A stretch of 64,000 nt of DNA from Burkholderiales bacterium. Lineage in GTDB: Bacteria; Pseudomonadota; Gammaproteobacteria; Burkholderiales; SG8-39. The notes under the pieces are model-generated. The model was not told the DNA's origin and did no database searches. It was given only the letters and a program-made list of their open reading frames with translations. A program made the position numbers and the translations under genes. How positions within the stretch are numbered: the first letter of the stretch is position 1; each line of letters starts with the position of its first letter. Below are positions 17,791 to 26,548 of the stretch, piece after piece. Location: NCBI GenBank assembly GCA_020848075.1, contig JADLAV010000037.1:26072-90071 (forward strand), written 5' to 3'.

Positions 17791-19179
17791 ATGTCGGACG
17801 CACTGAGCCACGTCCTCGGGAAGTCGGCGCGCGAGAGCAGGTTCTGGAACGCGCATGCCGAGACCATGCCGCGCGCGCAGCTCGACGCCCTGCACCTGCA
17901 GCGGCTGCAGAAGCTCGCGCACTACGCGTACGAACGCAGCCCGTTCTACCGCCGGAAGTTCGACTCGGTCGGGTTGAAGCCCGGGGACATCCGCAGCCTC
18001 GAGGACTTCAAGCGCAAGGTGCCGCTCACCGACAAGAGCGAGTTCATCGACGAGCAGCTCGAGTCGCCGCCCTACGGCCCCACCGTCGCGCTACCGGACG
18101 ACTTCATCGTGCATCACTGCGAAACCTCGGGCTCGACCGGCAAGCCGCTCGCGATCCCGTACTCGATGTACGACACGATCCGCTACGGCGAATCGTGGGC
18201 GTTCGGCTACTGGGCGCTCGGCATTCGGCCGAGCGACTCCTTCTACTTCGCGTTCAGCTGGGGAAATTTCGCGGGGTTCTGGAGCGCGTATTGGGGCGCG
18301 CGTCGTCTCGGCTGTCGCGTGATCTCCGGCGGCGGGCTGGACACCAAGGGCCACATCCAGGCGATCCTTCGCACCCGGCCGACGGTGCTCATCTCGACCC
18401 CGACCTTCGCGCTGCGCATGGCCGCGGTCGCGGCGGAGATGGGGGTCGACGCCGCGAACTCCTCGATCAAGTTCACCTATCACGCAGGCGAGCCTGGCCC
18501 GACCGCTCTGCCGGCGATGTGCAGGCAGATCGAGGAGGCGTGGGGCGCCAAGGCCGGCGAGCTGCTGGGGATCGCCGAGGTCAACGCTTTCGCGCCCGGC
18601 TGTCCGAACGGCGACGGCGTGCACGTGAACGAACTCGACAGCTTCACCTGGTCGATCGATCCGCAGACGCTGGAGGAGGTCGCCGAAGGCGAGATCGGCG
18701 AGAACGTGATCACGAGTTTCTCCAACGTGGCCCAGCCGCTGCTCAACTACCGCAGCCATGACCTCGTGCGACGCCGCGTCGGGTGCACGTGCGGCCGCAC
18801 CTGGGTCAAGTTCGAGGGCTCGGTGCTCGGGCGCACCGATTTCATGGTGACCGTCCGCGGCACCAACGTCTACCAGACCGCGGTGGAGCACCTGATCGGA
18901 CAGATCCCGGAGGTGAGCAGCGCCTACGAGCTGCTGCTCACGCGCGAGGACGAGAACGACGTGATGACGATCCGCTTCGAACCGGTCAAGTCGCTGGCGA
19001 GCGACCGCGACGCCTGGGGCGCAATCGAGCGGCGATTGAGCGACCACATCCACAAGGCGTTGCACGTCCGGCTCAAGACGGTGGCCGTGTCGCCGGAGAG
19101 CCTGCCGCGCTACGAGCTGAAGACCAAACGGATCATCGACCAGCGGCCGAAGGAGTTCCGCCGCGCGCTCGATCGCTGA
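17791..19179 (+). CDS. Phenylacetate-CoA ligase family protein (AMP-forming)
   Basis: 463 aa; YERSPFYRRKFDSVGLKPGDI, HCETSGSTGKPLAIPYS, LGRTDFMVTVRGTNVYQTAVEHLI. Confidence 0.85.
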   Translation: MSDALSHVLGKSARESRFWNAHAETMPRAQLDALHLQRLQKLAHYAYERSPFYRRKFDSVGLKPGDIRSLEDFKRKVPLTDKSEFIDEQLESPPYGPTVALPDDFIVHHCETSGSTGKPLAIPYSMYDTIRYGESWAFGYWALGIRPSDSFYFAFSWGNFAGFWSAYWGARRLGCRVISGGGLDTKGHIQAILRTRPTVLISTPTFALRMAAVAAEMGVDAANSSIKFTYHAGEPGPTALPAMCRQIEEAWGAKAGELLGIAEVNAFAPGCPNGDGVHVNELDSFTWSIDPQTLEEVAEGEIGENVITSFSNVAQPLLNYRSHDLVRRRVGCTCGRTWVKFEGSVLGRTDFMVTVRGTNVYQTAVEHLIGQIPEVSSAYELLLTREDENDVMTIRFEPVKSLASDRDAWGAIERRLSDHIHKALHVRLKTVAVSPESLPRYELKTKRIIDQRPKEFRRALDR

Positions 19180-19189
19180 GGGGATTCCG

Positions 19190-19390
19190 ATGCAGATGCA
19201 AGAGCTGATCGCGAAGATACAGGCTGCGCGCACGCTGATGCAGGCCGCGATGGCCGATTGCGACGCGCCGCAGATCGAGATGATGCTGCGCAACGCCGAC
19301 ATGGAGCTGCACTGGGCACTGTGGAATCTTGGCGAGCCGGTCGAGCTGCGGCCGGAGGTCGAGTATCCCCAGGCGACGCGGTCGCGGTGA
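19190..19390 (+). CDS. Small hypothetical protein (66 aa)
   Basis: MQMQELIAKIQAARTLMQAAMADCDAPQIEMMLRNADMELHWALWNLGEPVELRPEVEYPQ; immediately follows the ligase gene. Confidence 0.5.
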   Translation: MQMQELIAKIQAARTLMQAAMADCDAPQIEMMLRNADMELHWALWNLGEPVELRPEVEYPQATRSR

Positions 19391-19395
19391 GGGGG

Positions 19396-19422
19396 CAAGG
19401 CGTGGCTTGACGCCACGCCTTG
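19396..19422. terminator. Perfect 11-bp stem-loop between the 66-aa ORF and the next operator
   Basis: CAAGGCGTGGC-TTGAC-GCCACGCCTTG; no obvious T-tract. Confidence 0.45.
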
Positions 19423-19429
19423 CGGCAAG

Positions 19430-19447
19430 ATACTATCTGGACAGTAT
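19430..19447. promoter_or_regulatory. Palindromic operator ATACTATC-TG-GACAGTAT
   Basis: 8+2+8 near-perfect inverted repeat upstream of the PaaA-like gene; matches the palindrome at 36992-37005. Confidence 0.6.
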
Positions 19448-19491
19448 GTAAAGCGCTGTCCCGCCCGCTGCCCGACCGCCAGGAGGCCCCA

Positions 19492-20220
19492 GTGGAAACC
19501 GCCGCCGCCCCGCCCAGAACCTATTCGGCGAACGACCCCGGCATGCCGGCCGAGTTCCGCGAGCTGCTCGTCAAGCTGCTGCTGGACGAGCACCTCGAGA
19601 ACAACGGCAACCCGGAGTACCGGAAGATCCTCGCCAACATCGCGAACGCGGGGCTGCGATTCGCGCCCGACGGCCGCGCGATGGAGATCGAGGCCGAGAT
19701 CGTCAAGCAGGAGGTCCATCACGGCAAGATCGTCGCGGAGCTGATCGAGGGCCTCGGCGCCAACCCGAATCAGGTGCGTGCGATCAAGCAATACGCGTTC
19801 CACATTCCGCTGGAGGACTGGATCGATCTCGCGTGGTTTCACGCCCTGATCGACCGCGTGGGGCTCTACGTCGGGGTGGAGTGGACCGGCAGCCCCTACG
19901 AGCCGCTCGCGACGGTCGCACCGCGCCTGGAGGCGGACGAGCGGTTCCACACGCGTGCCGGCTTCGCGCATCTGCGGGCGATATGCGCGACGCCCGAGGG
20001 CAAGGCCGCCGCGCAGGCGCGCCTCAGGAAGTGGTGGCCGGCGGCGCTCGACATGTTCGGCCGCTCCGACTCGAAGAACTCCCCGCTCTACGTGAGGTGG
20101 GGCATCAAGACCCACGAGAACGAGATGCTGCGGCAGAAGTACATCGCCGAGGCGGTACCCGAGATCACCAGGCTCGGGCTCGAGGTTCCCGACAATCTCG
20201 CCAATCGGCGGTTCCTCTAG
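19492..20220 (+). CDS. PaaA/PaaC-like ferritin-fold (putative di-iron) protein
   Basis: GTG start after AGGAGG; ExxH motifs EVHH and ERFH; C-terminus NEMLRQKYIAEAVPEITRLGLEVPDN is PaaA-like. Confidence 0.65.
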   Translation: METAAAPPRTYSANDPGMPAEFRELLVKLLLDEHLENNGNPEYRKILANIANAGLRFAPDGRAMEIEAEIVKQEVHHGKIVAELIEGLGANPNQVRAIKQYAFHIPLEDWIDLAWFHALIDRVGLYVGVEWTGSPYEPLATVAPRLEADERFHTRAGFAHLRAICATPEGKAAAQARLRKWWPAALDMFGRSDSKNSPLYVRWGIKTHENEMLRQKYIAEAVPEITRLGLEVPDNLANRRFL

Positions 20221-20231
20221 GGGCGGGCGCA

Positions 20232-21005
20232 ATGAGCGTGGATTTCGCAATCGAGGAGGGCGTCGGCGTCATCTCGCTCAACCGCGCGCCCGCCAACGCC
20301 TACGACTGGGAGATGCTGCGCGGCTTGACCGATGCGGTGCGCCGGGCGCGCGAGGATCCGGCGGTGCGCGTCGCGGTGGTGCGCAGCGTGGTGCCTAAGT
20401 TCTTCTGCTCCGGGGCCGACATCTCGACCCTGCGCGGTTCCGACCGGACGCAGTTCGCCAACTTCCTCGCGGTCGCGCACGAGTGCGTCGAACTGATCAC
20501 GCGCACCCCGAAGCTCTTCATCGCCGCGATCGCCGGGCACTGCATCGGCGGCGGCCTGGAGATCGCGCTGGCATGCGACTTTCGCTACGCGAGCGCCGGC
20601 AGGTACCGCTTCGGCCTCGCCGAGGTCAACCTCGGGCTCGCGCCGGGCATGGGCGGCACGCAGCGCCTGCCTCGGCTCATCCCGAAGAGCCGCGCGCTGC
20701 ACATGATGGTGACGGGGGAGATGCTCGGACCGGACGAGGCGCTGCAAGCCGGTATCGTCGATCGGATCTACCCCGAGGACTCCTTCTGGAGCGAGGTGAC
20801 GGGTGCGGCGCGCAAGCTCGCTGCGGGGCCGACCATGGCGCAGGGCTACATAAAGATGTCGGTCAACGCGGGGCTGGAGACCAGTCTCGCCGAGGGGCTG
20901 GCAATCGAGCGCGCGCATCAGAACATGCTGTTCGCGTCGGACGACGCCGCCGAGGGCGTGAAGGCGTTCCTCGAGAAGCGGCCGGCGAACTTCTCCGGTA
21001 AATGA
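20232..21005 (+). CDS. Enoyl-CoA hydratase/isomerase family protein
   Basis: Crotonase motifs FFCSGADI, IAGHCIGGGLEIALACDFRYAS, LGLAPGMGGTQRLPRLI. Confidence 0.88.
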   Translation: MSVDFAIEEGVGVISLNRAPANAYDWEMLRGLTDAVRRAREDPAVRVAVVRSVVPKFFCSGADISTLRGSDRTQFANFLAVAHECVELITRTPKLFIAAIAGHCIGGGLEIALACDFRYASAGRYRFGLAEVNLGLAPGMGGTQRLPRLIPKSRALHMMVTGEMLGPDEALQAGIVDRIYPEDSFWSEVTGAARKLAAGPTMAQGYIKMSVNAGLETSLAEGLAIERAHQNMLFASDDAAEGVKAFLEKRPANFSGK

Positions 21006-21045
21006 TGCGCGCCGGAGCGCCGAAGGGGAAACGGGTCTCGGTCAA

Positions 21046-21846
21046 GTGAGCGCCGGAGCGTCTTACGAGTTCCTCGGGCTGGAGCGGGACGGGGGCGTCG
21101 CCACCCTCACGTTGAACCGCCCGGCCGCGCTGAACGCCTGGCACCGGCAGATGCGCGCAGAGCTGCGGGAGGCGGTGCGCGCACTGGTCGAGGACGAGGA
21201 GCTTCGGGTACTGGTGATCACTGGCGCCGGGCGTGCGTTCTCGGCCGGCGAGGATGTGCGCGGGATGCAGGGGCTCGCCGAGATCGGCACGCGCGGCTTC
21301 CGCCGCGTGGCGCGCGCCATCCATAACGTGTTCGACGAGCTGGAAGCAATCGAGGTGCCGGTGATCGCGGCGATCAATGGCGTCGCGGCGGGCGGCGGCT
21401 TGGAGCTCGCCCTGTCGTGCGATTTCCGATTGGCCGCGAGCGGCGCCAAGCTCGGCTTCCCGGAGAACAACGTCGGGCTGATTCCCGGCTCGGGCGGATG
21501 CTCGCGGCTGGTGAAGCTGGTCGGACTGGCCCAGGCGAAGCGCCTGGTGATGACCGGCGACATGATCACCGCCGAGCGCGCGCTCGAACTCGGCCTGGTC
21601 GAGGAGGTGCTTGCGCCCGAGCGCCTGATGGATCGCGCCCGGGAGCTCGCCGGACAGCTCGCCGGCAAGGCGCCGCTCGCCCTCGGGCTCGCGAAGGTGA
21701 TCCTGAACGCCTGCGTGAATGTGGACCCGGAGACTGGCCGCGACCTCGAGCGCCTTGGACAGAGCATCCTGAAGAAGACCGAGGATCATCTCGAGGGCGC
21801 ACGGGCTTTCGTCGAGAAGCGCAAGCCGCGCTTCCAGGGCCGCTGA
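21046..21846 (+). CDS. Enoyl-CoA hydratase/isomerase family protein
   Basis: INGVAAGGGLELALSCDFRLAASGAKLGFPENNVGLIPGSGG. Confidence 0.88.
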   Translation: MSAGASYEFLGLERDGGVATLTLNRPAALNAWHRQMRAELREAVRALVEDEELRVLVITGAGRAFSAGEDVRGMQGLAEIGTRGFRRVARAIHNVFDELEAIEVPVIAAINGVAAGGGLELALSCDFRLAASGAKLGFPENNVGLIPGSGGCSRLVKLVGLAQAKRLVMTGDMITAERALELGLVEEVLAPERLMDRARELAGQLAGKAPLALGLAKVILNACVNVDPETGRDLERLGQSILKKTEDHLEGARAFVEKRKPRFQGR

Positions 21847-21900
21847 GTCTCGGCGCGTCCGGCCCGGCGCACGATCGCCCGAGCGGGCGAGGAGGAATAG

Positions 21901-22710
21901 GTGCCGTACCAGCAGGTGCTCTACGACGTACGGGATGCGATCGCGACGGTCACGCTGAATCGGCCGGAGCGCCACAACGCGTGGACCGACGTCATGGCGG
22001 GCGAGTTGTACGACGCGGTGCGCGCCGCGGCGGCCGATCGCGCGGTGCGCGTGATCGTGCTCGCGGCGGCCGGCAAGGCGTTCAGTGTGGGCGCCGACGT
22101 GGATGCGCTCGCGAGCCTCGATCCCGACGCGCTCCTCACCAAGCTGCCGCGACCGCTCGACATGCGGATCCGGGCCGACTATCAGACCCGCTGCGCGTTT
22201 CCGGCGGCGGTGCCCAAGCCGATCGTGGCCATGCACCAGGGGGTGACCGCCGGGATCGCGCTCATGCACGCGCTCTTCTGCGACGTGCGCTTCGCTGCCG
22301 AGGACGCTTTTTTCACCACTGCTTTCGCCAGGATCGGGCTCGGCGCCGAGTACGGCGCCGCGTGGATCCTGCCGCGCATCGTCGGGCACGCGAACGCGCT
22401 CGACATGCTCCTCTCCGGCCGCCGCGTGGATGCGCGCGAGGCGCTGCGCATGGGACTCGTCAATCAGGTGCATCCCGCCGACAGGCTCGCCGAGGCGACA
22501 TACGCCTACGCACGCGAGATCGCCGAGCGCGTCTCTCCGCGCTCGGCACGAGCGATCAAGCACCAGGTGTGGGAGGCGCCGTTCCAGACCCTTGCCGAGG
22601 CAGTCAATCTCGCCGCCGCCGATATGCTGGAAGCGGTGCGCAGCGCCGACTTCCGGGAGGGCCTCGCGGCTTTTCGCGAGAAGCGATCGCCGCGTTTTCC
22701 CGGGGAGTAG
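21901..22710 (+). CDS. Enoyl-CoA hydratase/isomerase family protein
   Basis: FSVGADVDAL, MHQGVTAGIALMHALFCDVRFAAEDAFF; GTG start. Confidence 0.85.
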   Translation: MPYQQVLYDVRDAIATVTLNRPERHNAWTDVMAGELYDAVRAAAADRAVRVIVLAAAGKAFSVGADVDALASLDPDALLTKLPRPLDMRIRADYQTRCAFPAAVPKPIVAMHQGVTAGIALMHALFCDVRFAAEDAFFTTAFARIGLGAEYGAAWILPRIVGHANALDMLLSGRRVDAREALRMGLVNQVHPADRLAEATYAYAREIAERVSPRSARAIKHQVWEAPFQTLAEAVNLAAADMLEAVRSADFREGLAAFREKRSPRFPGE

Positions 22711-22740
22711 CGCGAGCGCTGCGATCACCGAGCCCGGCAC

Positions 22741-23436
22741 GTGAAGGAGACCCGCAAGAGCGTGCGGTCGCAGAGCGCGACCACGAAGCGCGCACAGCGC
22801 CAGGCGAGCACCGAGCGACTGCTCGAGGCCGCCCAGGGCCTGTTCGTCTCGCAGGGCTACCGGCAGACCAATCTCGATCAGATCGCGAGCGCGGCGGGCC
22901 TCACCAAGGGCGCGGTGTACTTCTACTTCCGCAGCAAGGAGACCGTGCTCCTCGAGCTGCTCAAGCAGGTCCAGGCGATCGTCGTCGAGCGTGCGCTCAA
23001 GGCCACGGCGAGCGCCGGTCCCCGCGCAATCGACCGTCTGGTTGCATTCCTGCATCATCAGAGCAAGCTCGGCGTCACGCATCGCGACGCGGTGCTGCTC
23101 CTCATCCTGATGTCGCTCGAGTTTAGCGAGCGCAAAGGTCCGGTGCGCAACATGCTGCGCCGGGTCTATCGAGAGCTGTACGATGCGGTCGAACGGCTGA
23201 TCCGGGACGGCCAGCGCACGGGCGAGATCAGGACCGACGTCAGAGCCCGCGAGCTCTCGGCGATCGTCATGGCGATCCACGACGGCACGTTCCTCGAATG
23301 GTACCGGCGCTCGCCGACGCTGCGCGGGCCGGAAGTGGTGCGCGCGTTGCGCGGCGTGCTGCTGACGGGCGTCTCCGGGCAACCGGCGCACGCGTTTGCC
23401 AGTCGCGCGCGGCGCACGCGGGCGCGGGTGGCGTGA
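22741..23436 (+). CDS. TetR/AcrR family transcriptional regulator
   Basis: STERLLEAAQGLFVSQGYRQTNLDQIASAAGLTKGAVYFYFRSKETVLLELL. Confidence 0.9.
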   Translation: MKETRKSVRSQSATTKRAQRQASTERLLEAAQGLFVSQGYRQTNLDQIASAAGLTKGAVYFYFRSKETVLLELLKQVQAIVVERALKATASAGPRAIDRLVAFLHHQSKLGVTHRDAVLLLILMSLEFSERKGPVRNMLRRVYRELYDAVERLIRDGQRTGEIRTDVRARELSAIVMAIHDGTFLEWYRRSPTLRGPEVVRALRGVLLTGVSGQPAHAFASRARRTRARVA

Positions 23437-24581
23437 GCTTCCTCGGCCTCGCGCACCGCACCCTGCCGCCGCAGACCGAGGGGCTGCGGCGCGAAGTGCG
23501 CGAGTTCCTGAGCGAGGCGCTTGCCGGGCGGAGCGCCGCCAGTCGCGCGCAGTCGTGGGACGGGTTCGATCCCGAGTTCAGCCGCAGCATCGGCGCGCGC
23601 GGATGGATCGGCATGACTTGGCCCAAACAGTACGGCGGCGCGGAGCGCAGCGCGCTCGAGCGCTATGTGGTGATCGAGGAGATGCTCGCTGCCGGCGCGC
23701 CGGTCTCGGCGCACTGGTTCGGCGACCGGCAGACCGGCCCGCTCCTTCTGCGCTATGGCACCGAGGCGCAGCGCAGAAGCATCCTGCCGTCGATCGCGCG
23801 CGGCGAGCTATGCGTGTGCATCGGCATGAGCGAGCCGGATGCCGGCTCGGACGTCGCTGCGATCCGCTCGCGCGCACGCAAGGTACCCGGCGGCTGGGAG
23901 ATCACCGGCGCGAAGGTCTGGACCACCAACGCGCATCGCGCGCATTACATGCTCGGCCTGTTTCGCACGGTGCCGGAGCCGTCGGAGCGGCACGCGGGGT
24001 TGTCCCAGTTCCTGGTGGACATGCGCTCGCCGGGGATCAGCGTTCGACCGATTCCCGACATCGCCGCACGCGAGCATTTCAACGAGGTGCGGTTCGACCA
24101 GGCGTTGGTGCCGGAATCGGCGCTGGTCGGCAAGGAAGGCGACGGCTGGACGCAAGCGATGGCCGAGCTCGCGTACGAGCGCAGTGGGCCGGAGCGCTAC
24201 CTGAGCAGCGTGCAACTCCTGCTCGAGCTGGTGCGCGCCGTGGGCGCGGCTCCCGGCGAGCGCGTCCGCGTCGCAGTGGGGAAGGCGGTGGCGAGCATGG
24301 CGACGCTGCGGCAGATGTCGCTGGCCATTGCGGGCATGCTCGACTCGGGCGCCAATCCGGCGCTGGAGGCGGCGATCGTCAAGGATCTCGGCACCGCGTT
24401 CGAGCAGAGCCTGCCCGAGATCGTGCACGATCTGCTCGGCACGGAGCCGGACCGCGCCGCCGTTGCCGACCTCGGCCGCGTCCATGCGCTGCTTCTCGAG
24501 CTCGCGCCGTGCTTTTCGCTGAGGGGCGGCACCCGCGAGGTGCTGCGCGGCATCGTGGCGCGCGGCCTCGGGCTGAGATGA
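23433..24581 (+). CDS. Acyl-CoA dehydrogenase family protein
   Basis: GWIGMTWPKQYGG, CIGMSEPDAGSDVAAIRSRARKVPGGWEITGAKVWTTNAH; start overlaps end of tetR. Confidence 0.9.
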   Translation: MSFLGLAHRTLPPQTEGLRREVREFLSEALAGRSAASRAQSWDGFDPEFSRSIGARGWIGMTWPKQYGGAERSALERYVVIEEMLAAGAPVSAHWFGDRQTGPLLLRYGTEAQRRSILPSIARGELCVCIGMSEPDAGSDVAAIRSRARKVPGGWEITGAKVWTTNAHRAHYMLGLFRTVPEPSERHAGLSQFLVDMRSPGISVRPIPDIAAREHFNEVRFDQALVPESALVGKEGDGWTQAMAELAYERSGPERYLSSVQLLLELVRAVGAAPGERVRVAVGKAVASMATLRQMSLAIAGMLDSGANPALEAAIVKDLGTAFEQSLPEIVHDLLGTEPDRAAVADLGRVHALLLELAPCFSLRGGTREVLRGIVARGLGLR

Positions 24582-24674
24582 ATCCGATGCGGCAGGTGCG
24601 GCGCTCTCCGGCTTCCGCGTGCACGAGGGCGCGGCGGGAGGCGGCGCTGCCGCGTCACGCCGCGAAGGACTGAG

Positions 24675-25763
24675 ATGAGCGAGATGCGGGCGTTCGTCGG
24701 CGAAACCGTCGAGCGCATTCTGCGCGACGCGGTGGACGAGCGGCTGCTCGCCGACGCAGAGCGGGGCGAATGGCCGGAGGCGCTGTGGCGCACCGTCGTC
24801 GCGAGCGGCCTCGCCGGCGTGCTGTCGGCGGAGAGCGCATCGCTCGGAGCGGGCTGGCCCGAGGCGTTCGACATCGTGGCGGCGGCGGGGCGTCACTGCG
24901 CGCCGCTGCCGCTCCCCGAGGCGATCGGTGCCGTCTGGCTGCTCTCTCTCGCGGGCATTGAATCCCCTGTCGGCCCGATCACGCTGGCAGCGGCCGGAGG
25001 CGACGAGGACTTGCGCCTCGCGCGACAGGGTCACGGCTGGCGACTTGCCGGCACGGCCGCGCGGGTGCCGTGGGGCGGACGGGCGACGCACGTCGTGCTC
25101 ACGGCTGACGTCGGCGCCGAGCCGCACGTGGCTTGCGCGCCGACCTCCGGCTGCCGCATCACCCCGGGCGAGAATCTTGCGGGCGAGCCGCGCGACACGC
25201 TCGAGTTCTCCGGCGAAGGCGTGATCGCGGCGCCGGTGCCGGCCCCGCACGGTCGCGTCGACGCCGGCGCGCTCGGCGCGCTGTTGCGCTCGGCCCAGAT
25301 CGCCGGCGCAGCGCAGGCCGTGCTCGATCTCTCGTTGAGCTACGCGAACACGCGCCGGCAATTCGACCGCCCGATCGGCCGCTTTCAGGCCGTGCAGCAG
25401 AGTCTCGCCGTGCTCGCCGCCGAGGCGGTGGCGGCGCGCATGGCTGCCGAGCATGCGTTCTTCCTGGCCGGCTCCGGCGGCCGCATGGAGGACGCCGCAG
25501 CAATCGCGAAGATCCGCGCCGGCGAGGCCGCCGGGCGCGCGGCCGCCATCGGGCACCAGGTGCACGGGGCGATCGGCTTCGCCCGCGAGCATCGGCTGAA
25601 CCTTCTCACGCGCCGGCTGTGGTCGTGGCGGGCGGAGTTCGGCGCCGAAACCGTCTGGGCCGATCGGCTCGGCCGCGACGCCGTCGCGCGCGGCGCGGAC
25701 GGACTGTGGCCATGGATCACCGGCGAGCTGTCGGGTGCGCGAGGCGAAGAGGTGAAGACATGA
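24675..25763 (+). CDS. Acyl-CoA dehydrogenase family protein
   Basis: 362 aa; YANTRRQFDRPIGRFQAVQQSLAVLAAEAVAARMAAEHAFF. Confidence 0.85.
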   Translation: MSEMRAFVGETVERILRDAVDERLLADAERGEWPEALWRTVVASGLAGVLSAESASLGAGWPEAFDIVAAAGRHCAPLPLPEAIGAVWLLSLAGIESPVGPITLAAAGGDEDLRLARQGHGWRLAGTAARVPWGGRATHVVLTADVGAEPHVACAPTSGCRITPGENLAGEPRDTLEFSGEGVIAAPVPAPHGRVDAGALGALLRSAQIAGAAQAVLDLSLSYANTRRQFDRPIGRFQAVQQSLAVLAAEAVAARMAAEHAFFLAGSGGRMEDAAAIAKIRAGEAAGRAAAIGHQVHGAIGFAREHRLNLLTRRLWSWRAEFGAETVWADRLGRDAVARGADGLWPWITGELSGARGEEVKT

Positions 25764-26548
25764 GCGGCTTTCTCCTGCGGGAACTGCGAGACGGGGTGGC
25801 TACCTGGACGATGAACCGTCCGGACGAGCGCAACGCGCTCGGCGGCGAAGATCAGTTCGACGAATTCGTCGCCGCCTGCCGCGAGGCGAACGCCGATGCG
25901 TCCACGCGCGTGGTGATCCTGACCGGCACCGGCCCGGCGTTCTGCGCCGGTGGCAACGTCAAGGACATGGCGGAGCGGGCCGGGATGTTCGGCGGCGGCC
26001 CGGAGCAGGTGCGCGCCAGCTACCGCTCCGGGATCCAGCGCATCCCGCTCGCCATGGACTCACTCGAGGTGCCGATCATCGCCGCGGTGAACGGGCCGGC
26101 GATCGGCGCTGGCTGCGATCTCGCGTGCATGTGCGACATCCGCATCGCGTCCACTCGCGCGACGTTCGGCGAGGTGTTCGTGAAGCTCGGGCTGATCCCG
26201 GGCGACGGCGGGGCGTGGTTCCTGCAGCGGGCCGTCGGCTTCGCCAAGGCGGCCGAGATGACTTTTTGCGGCGAGCCGATCGACGCCGGCGAGGCGCTCG
26301 CCTGCGGCCTGGTGTCGAGAGTGGTCGCCCCGGAAAAGCTGCTCGACGAGGCGCGCGCGCTCGCCGGTCGGATCGCGGCGAACCCGACCGGGGCGGTCCG
26401 CATGGCGAAGCGCCTGATGCGCGAGGCGCGGCATGCCGGGCTCGCGGGCGTGCTCGAGCTCTCGGCTGCATTCCAGGCGATCGCCCACCACACCGACGCG
26501 CACGAGCAGTCGCTACGACGGCTGGCGCCGCGCGGTGAGCCGCGATGA
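25760..26548 (+). CDS. Enoyl-CoA hydratase/isomerase family protein
   Basis: FCAGGNVKDM, VNGPAIGAGCDLACMCDIRIAS; ATGA overlap with upstream ACAD. Confidence 0.88.
   Translation: MSGFLLRELRDGVATWTMNRPDERNALGGEDQFDEFVAACREANADASTRVVILTGTGPAFCAGGNVKDMAERAGMFGGGPEQVRASYRSGIQRIPLAMDSLEVPIIAAVNGPAIGAGCDLACMCDIRIASTRATFGEVFVKLGLIPGDGGAWFLQRAVGFAKAAEMTFCGEPIDAGEALACGLVSRVVAPEKLLDEARALAGRIAANPTGAVRMAKRLMREARHAGLAGVLELSAAFQAIAHHTDAHEQSLRRLAPRGEPR

Noticed and set aside
20863-23391. 842-aa minus-strand ORF
   Set aside because: Antisense across three clear crotonase/TetR genes; no domain pattern
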